Positions 49,745-62,159 of a stretch of DNA of 64,000 nt are shown in pieces. The position numbers were made by a program, and so were the translations under genes. The stretch spans positions 40,298,069-40,362,068 of the forward strand of contig CM023535.1 of assembly GCA_013350335.1 (NCBI GenBank), written 5' to 3'. Position 1 is the first letter of the stretch. Each line of letters begins with the position of its first letter. The DNA comes from Chimonanthus salicifolius. Lineage: Eukaryota > Streptophyta > Magnoliopsida > Laurales > Calycanthaceae. The notes beneath the pieces are model-generated. The model was not told the DNA's origin, made no database searches, and was given only the letters and a program-made list of their open reading frames with translations.

Positions 49745-50714
49745 TATGTGAGTGATGTGGCATTGCCATGTGGCATTCATGTCATCACATGAAAGGCAAC
49801 TAAGCAAGGATGCCACGTCAGCAAGTGACATGGCCAAAGTGGCACGCAAGTGCCATGTGGTGACCAAGTCACCACATACATGGTCGACCATGACATGGGT
49901 TGACTTGGTCAACCACTTTTGCAGTTTAAGTCTTGAATTAAGGGTCTTGCTTAAGTTGAGAAGATGAAGGGATGAGATGGGAGGCTAGGATCTCATCCAT
50001 CTCATCTAAGGGAAGATAAAGGGTAAAGATTAAAAGATGGGGTAGCTTGTCTAAGTACATTGTACTTAGACTGTAACGCCCGCCCCTTTTCACCGTAAAA
50101 TCAGAGTACATTTTTTTTTTTAAAATAAAAGTGACAAAGGGCGCGGACGTCACGACGCGAGTTAAGTTCCGAGCTTCTAAAGCCCGGCCCTTAACTGGCC
50201 AACCCTACGTGTGCGTGGAACATAAGTCCACGAGTACGGTTCACACGTAGCAAGTAAGCTCACGGAACATAAAAATAAGTGCGGATGATCATAGAACTAT
50301 CCTACCAGTTCTTCAGATAGCAGGGAAGAAATACCCAATTAATTACGAAAATGCCATTATACTGTATTATCCAAAATAATACCTAAACATAACAAACTAC
50401 CTAAATTATTACATTTCCGACAAGCTAACTATACAAATACATCTTTTCCAAAATTAAGTAAAACAAAATAATTAATCCGCCTCCCCAAGCTCCTAAGCTT
50501 GGCTTTCGTCTCGCCCTTCCGGTCCACCATCTCCTGCATCGTCAGCTAGGGTAGAAGTAGGGCGTTAGACCACGCGTCCAGTAGGAGTCCAAGTAGGGCT
50601 AACACATGGATTAGTGATAACAAAGCAGATAGATAATACATAACGAAAAGCCATAGAATGAATGTCATGCCATGGGTGTCTGTGTTATGAATCCCACCCA
50701 TCATCCTTACTATC

Positions 50715-50940
50715 CCGATGCCATATCCCCCTTGACGGTAAGGCCTCGTCAAGGCGTAACCACAAATACAATATTCCCCTTGATGGAAGAATCATCATCA
50801 AGGTATAACAATAAATACAACATCCCCCTTGATGGTAAGGCCTCGTCAAGGTACAATAATACATATGTGAAATGTCCCCATGCTTGTTTATCGGTCGCCC
50901 CGACGGAGCATGGACTCCGGTTTCATTTCATCCTTCCCCT
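50715..50940 (-). repeat. C-family tandem block in C3
   Basis: Three units with CCCCTTGACGGTAAGGCCTC and GTCAAGG forming a hairpin, then one GTCGCCCCGACGGAGCATGG unit. Confidence 0.8.
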
Positions 50941-51234
50941 GTCATATGCCTCCCATGCCATGCATGAGATGTAGATGCCATTTGCCATGTAATATATGAA
51001 ATTCAATAGTAATAAAACCCATCTTAAAACAATTACAAGATTACCAACTAAATCCAAGGGAAAACATCCCACAATATTTAATCCAAAACCCATCATAAGC
51101 ATTCACATAATTTCCAAAATAATTTAGAGTAAAACATCACATGATACATAATCCATAACATATCTTAAAGACAACCACATGATTTCCAAAATAGATTAAA
51201 GAAAACATCACCCAAATCCATGGCTTACAAAAAT

Positions 51235-51248
51235 GTAGGAATCCTACC
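51235..51248. promoter_or_regulatory. Conserved LTR palindrome (C3)
   Basis: GTAGGAATCCTACC, seen here on the plus strand of a minus element. Confidence 0.65.
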
Positions 51249-51659
51249 GAATACCGACTCGCGTCTTTATTTCATTTTCGTCCGACAATCCGGCTACCGA
51301 CTCGCGTACCGCTCGCGCTATCCGGTACCTTATTAAATTACCAAATCAATCCAAGTTTTAATCATTTCCAAGCCCATAAATCACAACTTAGTGGGTTTCT
51401 TCATTTTAGCCCATATTTACCATTTTTGCCACTACCCTTCACATAAACAATTTTTCATTAATTCATCATGCCTACTTAAGCCCAAAATTTAATCCACAAC
51501 TTTGGTCCTTAACTTAGGTCCATTATTGACTTACCAAAACATTAAAATTTGTCATGTAATTAATTTAATCATTACTCATTTAAACCCATTCAAACCCCAT
51601 ACTTAATCACATATATACCCATTGACCTTAAACCCAAATTGATTTACAATTTGGGGCAT

Positions 51660-52562
51660 GGGTTCGGCCATACACCATGCCCGAACCCATGATGTTCCTT
51701 TCTCCATTTTTTCCTTGGGTCCAAAAACATCAAATTCATCAAATCTTTTCATGGGATTTACCTCATGCATTTAACTACTATGAGTGCATTATTCATTCAT
51801 TTCATTTGGAGACCACAAACACCATTCACCACGCAATTTAAATCATTCATTAGGTCATCCTAATGCACCCAAGCTCATGTCTAATATACATGGGGTTCGG
51901 CCATGTACCATGGCCGAACCCATGGTTCTTCAATGTGGCTGATAATTACCATTTTGCCACTCTCCCTTCCATGTTTAATCATTCACCCATTCATGTATAT
52001 TTTAAGTCTAAAATTCATCCATAACTTAGATCCATTAAGGATTCACTAACCACGACCCAACATGAAACAAAATCAGCCATCTAAATTAATAAAATTTTCC
52101 ATCATCTAAACACAAACATGGACCCAACCTTAGCTCATACAATGACTTACAAAATGGGTCATGGGTTCAAAATACCTAATTCATCAACTCTTCCCATGAG
52201 AGGTTTTAAATCATGCATCTAAACCATATTCTTAACCCCATTTGGATCATTACACTTGTTCATTTAAAAACCCTAAATTCATCAACACATTATCCTTTAA
52301 ACCCACCATTTAATCATCATTTCATCACCATAGGGTTCGGCCATATACCATGGCCGAACCCATGGTTCAAGGCTCATTCCCTCCATGCATTTCAAAACCA
52401 TAAGACTCCATTGTATTTTTATCATAAACTCATTTTAAAACCTTACTCCCATGCATTCATTAATCAAAAACTCTCATTGTCTTCCATCCATAAAACCCTA
52501 ACCAATTAAACCAACCACCAAATCACCCACCATGGGGTTCGGCCATGCTACATGGCCGAACC
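51660..52562. repeat. GGTTCGGCC hairpin array in C3 (four units)
   Basis: Hairpins near 51660, 51894, 52334 and 52534, each GGTTCGGCCAT, a 4-5 nt loop and ATGGCCGAACC. The last two lie at the same sites as the first two of C1. Confidence 0.92.
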
Positions 52563-55500
52563 CTATGGCCCATAATTTCCTTTCAATAACCTAATTCCAT
52601 TCTTAATTTCATAAATTACCCAATGCACATAATCCATTTATTTATTTTCTTACCTTAACCCTAATTTACCCATTTAGGGTTTTCTCCATCTTCCACCCTT
52701 CCATTTGATGGATCTAAATTCCATAGCATAAAATTATCTATCCACCATTTATTTCACAAAAATAAATTCCAATTCTTAAACCCTAAAATTTCAAAATTTC
52801 TTGTTTAAGAAACACTTACAATCCGCCGTCTCCTCCAATTTCCGTCACTCCCGTCGATCTCCGTAGCGTCCTCTCTCCTTCCTCTTGATCTTTGATAGGT
52901 CAAGATTCTTGATTAATGGTGGCAATCCCCAACCCTAGAATCGGCCAAAGTAGAGCTTAAATTGAGAGAGGGAAAGGGAGAGATGATGAGAGGGGAGGGA
53001 ATAACCTTGATCTTAGAGTGATTTTGCCTAAATTTCCACTTTTTTTCTTCTCTCCTTCTCTTCTCTTCTCCTTTGCTCTCTTTCTCTCCTTCACTTGGAG
53101 CATGGGACGGCAATGGAGGAGTGCAAGAGATGGAGTTAGTGCAAAACGAGAATGAGAGAACCAAATAAGGCTTATCTCCATTTGTTGACTTAATTACACT
53201 TTACATTTATTATCCCACCAAACCTAAGATATTTTTTAGATCTTTTATTTGCTTTATGGTGGTGGTTATCTAAACCACCACCAAGCCCAACGTGTGTGAA
53301 TTTTTTTTAAGTTTGAGATGAGGTGAATCTTCACCTCATGGCCCCACCTTGACCACTCTTAACTACCATATTTAAATAATTTAATTAGATAATTACCTTA
53401 GGCTAATCCATTGATACTTAGCCTAAGTTCATTACTCCACCCATGGTTGACCAAGTCAACCATGGTGGCCGGCCCCACCAATCATTGGCCCACTCGCCAC
53501 CTCACTTGATGAGGTGGAGGTGGGTCCCGTTTGGCCACACCACCATTGTTTAATTCCAAATTACTTAGGGTGATTAAATTTCATTAAGCCCACTCTAAAT
53601 GGATCACCATTGGGCCCATGGCCCAATTACATTTCCCACTAGCCCATTTACTTTAGAGCTTAACCATCTTGACCCATTGGGTCCCAAATGGGTATTTGAC
53701 CCAATTTGACCATTCTTGACCCATTTAAATAAATTTAAATCCAAACCATAGTCTATTGGGCCACACTTGGGCCTTTATCCAATTTTGGCCCATTTACCAT
53801 TTACTCCACCAATTTTCTAATTTCCATCATTAAAATAATTAATATTCACATTGATATTAATTCCCAAATTCCGAGACCTTACATAGACACTTGGGAACCC
53901 AAGGATTTTCACCTAAAAAGCCATGAAGCCACCCTTGGGAAGCCAAGGGACTCTTTGGTTAAACCAAGCCATAATGAGTGGGAGGGAAGAATTTAAGTCT
54001 TTAGCATAAAAACCCAAACCAAAGGGCATTCCAAACCCCTTGGCCTACTCCTCCTCTCTTGAACAAGAGTTCCTCTCTACTCCTCTCCTCTCTCTCCCAC
54101 CTCTACCTCCATACACTTGGAGACTTTGAAGAACAAAGAAAGGAGAAGAAGAATTAAGGAAGAAGATAAAGATCAAAAGAAAAGAAAGAGATTGAAGAAA
54201 TGTATGTCTAAGACTTAATAATATGGGAATAAATCTAAGGAAACCATAGGTTAGGCCATGGTGTGGCCGAACCCATGGGTTCCATGATTGGTTGGAATGA
54301 ATGGCCAAAATTGTTATAAGGCCATGGAGTTAGAAATCCATCCAAAGGATGGTTATGGTTGAAACAAAACAACCATAAGATTAAATTTGAACCCATGCTA
54401 TGATACTATGATTGGATGGATTATGAAAAACCCTAACCTTGGCTAGTGGGCAGGATTTGTAATACCCTAGATTTTTCAATATATCAATATTTACGAAAAT
54501 GCCATTGGAGTTATGAATTAAAGGGTTATGATCGTAGATGAGAAAATGGTGGGACCCATTGTTTAAATAAGACTCAATGTAGGTGTTATGGGATTAAATT
54601 AAATTAAATGGGTAATGTACATTTATTTGGGTCAAAGTGGTTAATTGGGTCAAAGGACCCAAATGGGACCCAATGGGTCGTGGTTGACATGTTTGACCAT
54701 TAGGTGAGCTCAAAGCTTAATTGGGTTAAGATGAATTAACTGTTTGAGTTTGGATTGAGTTGGAATAAATGTTTGAGTTTGGATTGAGTTGGAATAAATG
54801 ATTGAGTTTAGATGGAGTTAAATTAAATGATTAAGTTGAGTAAATGTAAATGTGAGGGAGAAGGTTGGTAGTTTCAAAATAAAACCACTCTACACGTTGG
54901 CTGCATGGAGAGGCAATTCCATGCATGTAACTCCTACATAAGAAATGAATGGGGTGGCTGTTTTAGGAGTTACATAAGGTGTGAAGTGTATTTCAAGTTT
55001 AAATTCATATACATGTTGGAATTGCATGGGATAGATGAATGGTCCAAAGGGTTAAGATATAAAACCATTGGCATGTAGGAGTTTCATCTCAAGGATGAAA
55101 CTCCCACATGAGCACATAATGGAAGGTGATGGTTATGGAACTCGATATTCAAATATGACCGTTAGATGCTATGGGAGTTTCATCTTAAGGATGAAACCGC
55201 CAAGATGGGAGTTAAACAAGCATGTGGGTTACTCAAGCCAAGCAATGGCTACAACGTTGGATGCATGGGAATTATTTCTCATGCATAAAACTCCAAAAGG
55301 GGCCAATAATGGAGAGGCTGGCTATTATACAAGCCAAAGCAATGAGACACCGTTGGGCACCTTGGGAGTTTCATCTCAATGATGAAACCCCAAGGAAGGT
55401 ATTAAACAAATGGGAGTTACAAGTGGGTTCACACTTGGAGAAGTGATGGAGAAGGGTTGCATCTAGGGTAGCCAAGAGCCAAGAAACCGTTGGAGGGTTT

Positions 55501-55974
55501 CATCTCAAGGATGAAACCCCCAAATGAAATAAGTTATGGGAGTAAATGGGAGGGGAGTTACATGAAGTGCTAACCTTAGGCTGAATTTTATTAGCCAAAG
55601 GAGTATTCATTTTCACTCTCTCTCTCTCTTCCTCTCTTGGACGTTGTCACCTCTCAAGACCAAAGGCATTGGCTGATTGTATCTCATACCAATCAGTCAT
55701 TGGCTGATTCTTTCACCAAGACAAAATTCAGCAAAAGAGTTTGGCATCAAGGTTATCACTCTCATCCAAGGCCAAAAGTTCTATCTCTCTCTCTCAAATC
55801 AATACTTTGGCTAAACCATTTCAAGGAGTCTACAAGCAAGATCAGTTTCAGTTAAAGGAGAAGGAAGGAAGGACTAAGGAAAGGATCAAGAAGAAGTGAA
55901 AGAACCGGAGGAGTCGCGGTTTTGGTAAGTGCTCAATAAACACTTGTTAAAAAGGAATGACTAAGGGAACATGA

Positions 55975-57053
55975 TCCGGCCATCGTATGGCCGAATTTAT
56001 CAAAGGTTTGGATCATGGTTTATGCTATCTAAAAAGGGTAGAAATTGGATCATAGGGTTCGGCCACTTTGGATGGCCGAACCCCATGAAAGGGTGTGGTG
56101 ATTTTTATGGTTGTTAAGGGATAAAAACCATACTATGTAATGAAGGTTTTAAAGGGTTTTGAATGGAGATAAGTTTAATATTTTGGGTTGGCCATTGGAT
56201 GGCTGAACCATGTGGTTATCATGGCTAAAGTGTAGAGCCTAATTTGTATATAAATGATGGAATCATTATGTTAAGAGAACCATAGGGTTCGGCCATGTGT
56301 ATGGCCGAACCCCATGTATTGTTTTGATGGGATAATTGGATTAAGATCATGTTGGAAATTATGATTTGTTATATGCTTTTGATTTAAGAATCACCTATGT
56401 TTAGTTATGGATCTAGTGTTAAATTGATCAACCATGATAGATGATGGAACATGGGATAAAAATCCATAGGGTGAGGTTTGGCCATGTAGTATGGCCGAAC
56501 CCCACCAATGGTCATTTGGTGGACTTAGTGTTAATTTACAATGTAAATGGAAATGGGTGAATGAAGGATTTAAAGGACCAAAATTAAGTGGTGAGGTTCG
56601 GCCATGTTGCATGGCCGAACCCCACTAAGGTGGATTGGATATGAACTTTGGTTTTTAAGAAAAATTAAATAAGGGTTAGTATAGTGGACATTATTGTAAA
56701 TATGGATGAAATGATCAAAGGTGAAATGATCAAAAGATGAAATGACCAAAGGATTTGAAATATGGACCAAAACCAAAGTGGTAAGGTTCGGCCATGTTGT
56801 ATGGCCGAACCCTACCAAGGTTCATTTGGAAGATTAAGTTATTTAAATGATGTGTTTGGGCTTAAGAATACGAAGAAGGGGTTAAAACAAAATTAAGTGA
56901 GGTTCGGCCATGTTGTATGGCCGAACCCCACAATGTTGCATTTGGTGGATTGGGGTTTGTATATAAGTAAATTGTATGGTTTTGGTTAAATAAAAAGAGA
57001 GACCAAAATTTAAGTGGGTGAGGTTCGGCCATGGGGTATGGCCGAACCCCACA
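55975..57053. repeat. GGTTCGGCC hairpin array in B (about nine units)
   Basis: Units near 55977 (half-decayed), 56057, 56187, 56285, 56474, 56593, 56783, 56898 and 57021. The last five are preceded by GTGAG or GTAAG and followed by CCACNA or CTACC, so the flanks are also alike. The loop is usually GTNGT. Confidence 0.92.
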
Positions 57054-59723
57054 AAGTGGTTTTGGGACTTAGACTAAGTTGGAAATTATATGGATAAATG
57101 TTTGATTTGCTGTTATATAAATAGGCCAACGGGACTTCTTGAACGGTATACAAGTTGTGAACGGGTGACGGTGTAATGGCTCGAAGTTTTTAAATCAATA
57201 AATATGCGGCTATTATTTATTTTAATGGTAGAAATTGGAAATTTGATGGAATAAATGGTGAATGGATCAAAATTTGGACAAAGGCCCAAGTATGACCCAA
57301 TGGACTATGGATTGGATTTAAAATCATTTAAATGGTCAATGATGGTCAATTGGGCCAAGGATGGTCAAATTGGGCTCAATACCCATTTGGGACCTAATGG
57401 GTCAAGATAATGTAAGTTCTAAGGTAAATGGGTAAGGGTAAATGTAATTGGGCCATGGGCCCAATGGTGATCCAACTACTTGGAATGGATTTAATTAAAA
57501 TTAAATCACCTAAGTTGGTGATGAATTGACCAAGGTGACATGGCCGATTGGGACCCACCTCCACCTCACCAAATGAGGTGGCGTGTGGACCAAGGATTGG
57601 TGGGGCCGGCCACCATGGTTGAATTGATCAACCATGGGTGGAATAATGGAATTAGGTTAAGTGAGAATTAATTAACCTAAGGTAATTAGCTAATTAATTA
57701 AGTAATTAAACTATTCAAAAAGTGGGTCAAATGGTCAAATGGAAGACCCAAACAATCTTATCTTCAAACACCAAAAAATGTTGGGTTTGGTGGTGGTTTA
57801 TCCCAACCACCACCATAAAGCATAAAGCATAAAGCAGGAAAAATATCCCATGTTGGTGGTTGGAAGCCTTAATGGTGGAGTAAAGTTTAAGAAACCAAAA
57901 AGGTGTTGTTTTTATCTTATCTTTCAAATCCCATTCTTATTTCATTCTCTCCTTCTCTTGCTCTCCACCACCGTCCCCCACCAAGAAGAACAGAAGAAGA
58001 AAAAAAAAACCTAAGGAGAAGAGAAGAAGAAGACTTAGAAGAAGAGAAGAAAAAACTCAAAGCATAAGACACCACTCCAAGACCAAGACCTTAGGGTAAT
58101 TCTCTCCATCTTCTCCTCCTTTCCCTCTCTCAAAACACACTCCATGGTGGCCGAACCCAAGTGTTGATGTTTTCATCTTGATCAAGCATCTTGACCAAAG
58201 AACAAAGGAGAAGAAGAAGAAAGAAGGCCAAGGAGTCCAAGAGGAGAAAGAAAAGCCGGAGGAGTCGTCGGATTGTAAGTAATTCTTAAACAAGAATTTT
58301 GCATTTTAAGGGTTTAAGATTTGGGGTCCATTTCTTAGATTTAGTGGTGGCCAAAACATTATGGGCCTTGGTTCTCAAATCCATCCCATGGAAGGATGAA
58401 AAATGGACAAAACCCTAATGGGTAAATTAGGGTTAAGAAAAATAAATGGATTAAGGACATTATGTAATTAAATTATTTAAGCAATAGATGTATGGAATTT
58501 TTGGAAGGAATCATGGTGAGTAATTAAGTAAATTGGAATGGGGTTTTTAAGGTCAAAACCATGGTAGGTGATTAATTGATTTATTAGGGTTTATAAAGAA
58601 TGGAAGCCATGGAGGATGATTTAGGGTTTTAGGATTTTAATGATTAAATGTAGGTAATTTTTAAAGGGGTTTTTATGATGAAATTCATGGAAGATGTGAA
58701 TGATTTTTGTGGCCTTAAAAGGTATGAATGAATGATGGACCATGAACTTACGGTGATGGTGTTAGAATTTTAATGGGGTTAGAGAATGGAGGCTATGTTA
58801 AGTGGTTAATGATTTTTAAAGTTTTAAATGAAAGAATGATAGTAATTTTGAAAGGGGTTTTTAAATGAAGGAATCCATGGATGAAGGTTAATGTTTTATG
58901 GTCTTAAATGTCACCAATGAATGATGAACCCTATGGTAATGTATTCATAATTTTAATGGATATGTAAATAGGGAAAAATAATGGGGAATGTTGGGAGTTT
59001 TGATGGACTCAAGAAAGTGAGCCTAATGTTAATTAAAGGGGCTGATTTTAAAGATCCTATGACATGAAGTGGTAAGGCATTAAGGGATCTAAGATGTGGA
59101 TCAAAAATGTGAGAAAGACCCAAGGAAAAATGGGGATTAGGTTGAATTAAAGGGGCTGATTTTAATAAAACCATGACCCAATTTATGAGCCATTTGATGG
59201 GCTAAACTTGGGATTATGTATGTGTTTAGATGAATGGAAAAATTAGGCTAAGTTAAGAACTAATTTGTTAATGTGCATATCATGGTTGATGGAACATTAA
59301 TGGATCTAGTGTATGGATCAATTATGAACAAAAATGTACATGGATTAAGTGAATGAGTAACCATGGAAGGGTAGTGGCAAAACCGTAAATATTGGCCAAA
59401 ATGAAGAGCCCCATGGGAGGTGACCATGGAATTAGTTGTTTTTAAGATGACCTTATGTATGGTTAAATAAAGCCTAGGGTGCTAGTTTTTAAACTCATAA
59501 AATTAAGATAATCAATGGATTAAAATGGGACCCACAAACCTAATTAGTAGGAACCGGCCATGGTGTATGACCGAACCCCACTAAGGCTTGGATAATGGAC
59601 TTGGACATGATCAAAACATGAGTCTAATTGATAATGTATAATAAGGTACCGGACATCGCAATCTGTGCGTGATCGGCGACCAGATTCGTGAACGAAAATG
59701 TAAAGGGACGCCAGTCGGTATTC

Positions 59724-59738
59724 GGTAGGATTCTTACC
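59724..59738. promoter_or_regulatory. Conserved LTR palindrome (C4)
   Basis: GGTAGGATTCTTACC, one change from the perfect palindrome. Confidence 0.65.
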
Positions 59739-60004
59739 TTTTTGTAAGCCATGGATTATGTGTTATGTATGGGTTTTTCCTTGATTTATTTTGGTAAGCA
59801 TATGATTGTTTTAAGATGGGTTTGAAAGCTATGATGTGTATATTGATGCTTTGCTTGATCTATTTTTTATAATCAAATTATATGTTTTATTGATGGGATT
59901 TTAAATGCCATGGTTTGTGCTATCATATATATTACATGGCATATGGCATCTACATCTCACGCATGACATGGGAGGGATATGGCATGGGAAGGATGAAGAT
60001 AAAG

Positions 60005-60345
60005 AAACCGGAGTCCATGCTCCGTCGGGGCAACCGAGAAGTAGACATGGGGATAGCTTGATATGCTATAACCGGAGTCCATGCTCCGTCGGGGCGACCG
60101 AGAAGTAAACATGGGGACACCTTCACGAGGCTTTGGCGTCAAGGGGGATGATTTGTGATTGTTTATATCTTGACAAGGTTTTGCCATCAAGGGGGATGAT
60201 TTGTGATTGTTTATATCTTGACGAGGTTTTGCCGTCAAGGGGAATGATTTGTGATTGTTTATATCTTGACGAGGTTTTGCCGTCAAGGGGGATGATTTGT
60301 GATTGTTTATATCTTGACGAGGTTTTGCCGTCAAGGGGGATATGG
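60005..60345 (+). repeat. C-family tandem blocks in C4
   Basis: Two units of about 63 bp with GGAGTCCATGCTCCGTCGGG at 60005-60121, then four units of exactly 48 bp at about 60147-60342 with GATGATTTGTGATTG and TCTTGACGAGGTTTTGCCG. CTTGACG and CGTCAAG pair in each unit. The 48-bp period keeps repetitive frames open on both strands; these are not genes. Confidence 0.9.
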
Positions 60346-61046
60346 CAGCAGGATGGTATGGATGATGGGTGGGACTCATGACATAGGACACCCATGGCAT
60401 GGCATTCATTTTATGGTTTCCATTATATTATACCTATGTGCTTGTTATCACTAATCCATGTGTTAGCCCTACTCGGAGTCCTACTGGGCGCGTTGTCTAA
60501 CGCCCTACTTCTACCCTAGCTGATGACGCAGGAGATGGCGGACACGAAGGACGAGACGGAGGCCAAGCTTAGGAGTTTGGGAAAACGGACTACTTAGTTT
60601 ATTTAATTTATTTTGGAAATGTAATTCGGATAGCTTAACTCGTCGGAATGTAATAACGTAGATTTCTTACTATGATTTGATCTTTACTTTGGACATTATC
60701 AATTTGAGATATAATTATGAATTTAGGGGTATTTTAGTAATTTAAGTACCGTACTTCCTTGCTATCTAAAATTGGTAGGATAGTCTCTATTATAATGTTC
60801 CGCATTAAGTTATATTCCGCGAGCATACGTCTACGTGTGAACCGTTCTCGTGGACTTCGTTCCACGCGCACGTAGGGTTGGCCAGTTAAGGGCCAGGCTT
60901 TAAAAGCTCGGACTTAACTTGCTTCGTGACGTCCGCACCCTTTGTCACTCTGCATTTCAAAAAAAAAAAATAGACTCTGATTTCGGTGAAAAGGGGCGGG
61001 CATTACAGACGGTTTTAAAAGAGCGGTCAATCTAAGTGAACTTTGT

Positions 61047-61060
61047 GTAGGTTTCCTACC
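61047..61060. promoter_or_regulatory. Conserved LTR palindrome (B)
   Basis: GTAGGTTTCCTACC, followed by TTTTTG as in C1. Confidence 0.6.
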
Positions 61061-61214
61061 TTTTTGAACCACACTTATATTTGATGTTTTATCGTAATTT
61101 TGATGAATTATGTGCTAAGTTATTATGTTTCAAAGTGGTTTTGTATGTTAAGATGTGTTTATAAATGGCATGAACTCATGGACATCTCATGCATGGCATG
61201 GGGTGGTGATTATG

Positions 61215-61375
61215 GAAACTGGAGGCCACACTCCGTCGGGGCGTCAGAAAGACCACTGTGGGGTACCTTGATGATGAGAATCCCATCAAGAGGAATCCGG
61301 AGGCCACACTCACTCGGGGCATCCGAAAGACCACTATGGGGTACCTTGATGATGAGAATCCCGTCAAGAGGAAGC
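61215..61375 (+). repeat. Two-unit tandem block in B
   Basis: Two copies of about 78-80 bp with GGAGGCCACACTCCGTCGGG, GAAAGACCACTGTGGGGTAC and CTTGATGATGAGAATCCC. It is the B equivalent of the C-family block. Confidence 0.85.
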
Positions 61376-62159
61376 TATGTATATTTGTGATGGGTGGGAC
61401 TCATTACATGTGCATTACATACATAGCATTGTTTTTATGAGATTTTGATGAACATGTATTATTCTATTATTTGCATGTTTTGATACTAACCTTGTGGTAG
61501 CCTTAATCGGAAACACCTATTAGGCGCGTTGATCTAATGCCCTATCTCTATCCTTAGTGGATGACGCAGGAAAGGGGAAGAACGGGGATTTTGAAGGAAA
61601 CCAAGCATAAGAGCTTAGGCTTTGAATGGACTTTTAATGGATTGATTTATGGACTCTTTATATGGACAATGTAATTTGATAGTTAGATGATGTCGTCATG
61701 TAATAATGTAGTTAACTAGTTACTATGCTTTGGTTTATTTTGGATGGTTTGGAATGAATGTTAGCTTAAGATTATTATGTACTTTGCTATATAAAGATAT
61801 AAAATGGAGTAGTTTTAGGATCTATTATAACCTGCAGTTGGATTAAGATTAAGTTTATTCCACAAGTCTTATTTGTACCATGTGCGGATCGGTTATTATG
61901 GACTTAGTTCATACGCACATGGGCTTGGCCAGTTAAGGGTCGGACTTTAGAAGTCCGAACTTAACTCGCGTCGTGACATTCTGCCCCGATCACTTGTTTA
62001 TTATTATTTTTTAAAAAAAATACTCTGATTATTAGAGTGAAAGAGGCGGGGTGTTACAAGGATAAATTTACTAAGTGAAGTATTGAAGATGAAATCCATG
62101 TTTAAATATGATAAATGATGGATTTCAAAGAGAAGATCCTTACAATGCATGCAAACACA

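Larger units (their letters stand above)
50072..53883 (-). mobile_element. C3: complete solo C-family LTR (minus)
   Basis: 3812 bp, plus-strand ends TGTAACGCCCGCCCC and CCGAGACCTTACA, with a perfect target duplication TAGAC (50067-50071 and 53884-53888). Minus-strand order is the same as C1: palindromes (53441-53465, 53497-53517), leader (about 52840-53200), donor-like TGTAAGT (complement at 52814-52820), four hairpins, conserved palindrome at 51235, tandem block and 3' block. Frames in the leader region (52913-53181) are pyrimidine-tract artefacts. Confidence 0.92.
57172..61007 (+). mobile_element. C4: complete solo C-family LTR
   Basis: 3836 bp, TGTAATGGCTCGAAG to GGGGCGGGCATTACA, with a perfect target duplication GACGG (57167-57171 and 61008-61012). 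It has the C-family order: palindromes (57561-57581, 57613-57637), leader (about 57910-58240), donor-like TTGTAAGT at 58273, conserved palindrome 59724-59738, tandem blocks and 3' block. It keeps only one of the five hairpins that C1 has (59549-59578, in the form GAACCGGCCAT...ATGACCGAACC). Confidence 0.92.
54458..62059 (+). mobile_element. B: B-family LTR split by C4
   Basis: The LTR proper is 54458-57171 and 61013-62059, 3761 bp. It starts TGTAATACCCTAGATTTTTC and ends GAGGCGGGGTGTTACA. Flanks are AGGAT (54452-54456, then one extra T) and AGGAT (62060-62064); removing the element restores the A-family text found at 14925-14935. It holds several GTTTCATCTCAAGGATGAAA hairpins (55080-55520), a leader, donor-like GGTAAGT at 55924, nine hairpins, the palindrome at 61047, a two-unit tandem block and the 3' block with GGCCAGTTAAGGGTCGG. 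Confidence 0.85.

Noticed and set aside
52913..53181. Overlapping 83- and 74-codon minus frames
   Set aside because: They lie in the pyrimidine-rich leader of C3; similar frames occur in C1 and in the E LTRs without residue conservation.
59957..60409. 150-codon minus frame and 82-codon plus frame with repeating residues
   Set aside because: Both arise from a 48-bp tandem repeat whose period is divisible by three. Related repeats in C2 and C3 do not keep the frame.
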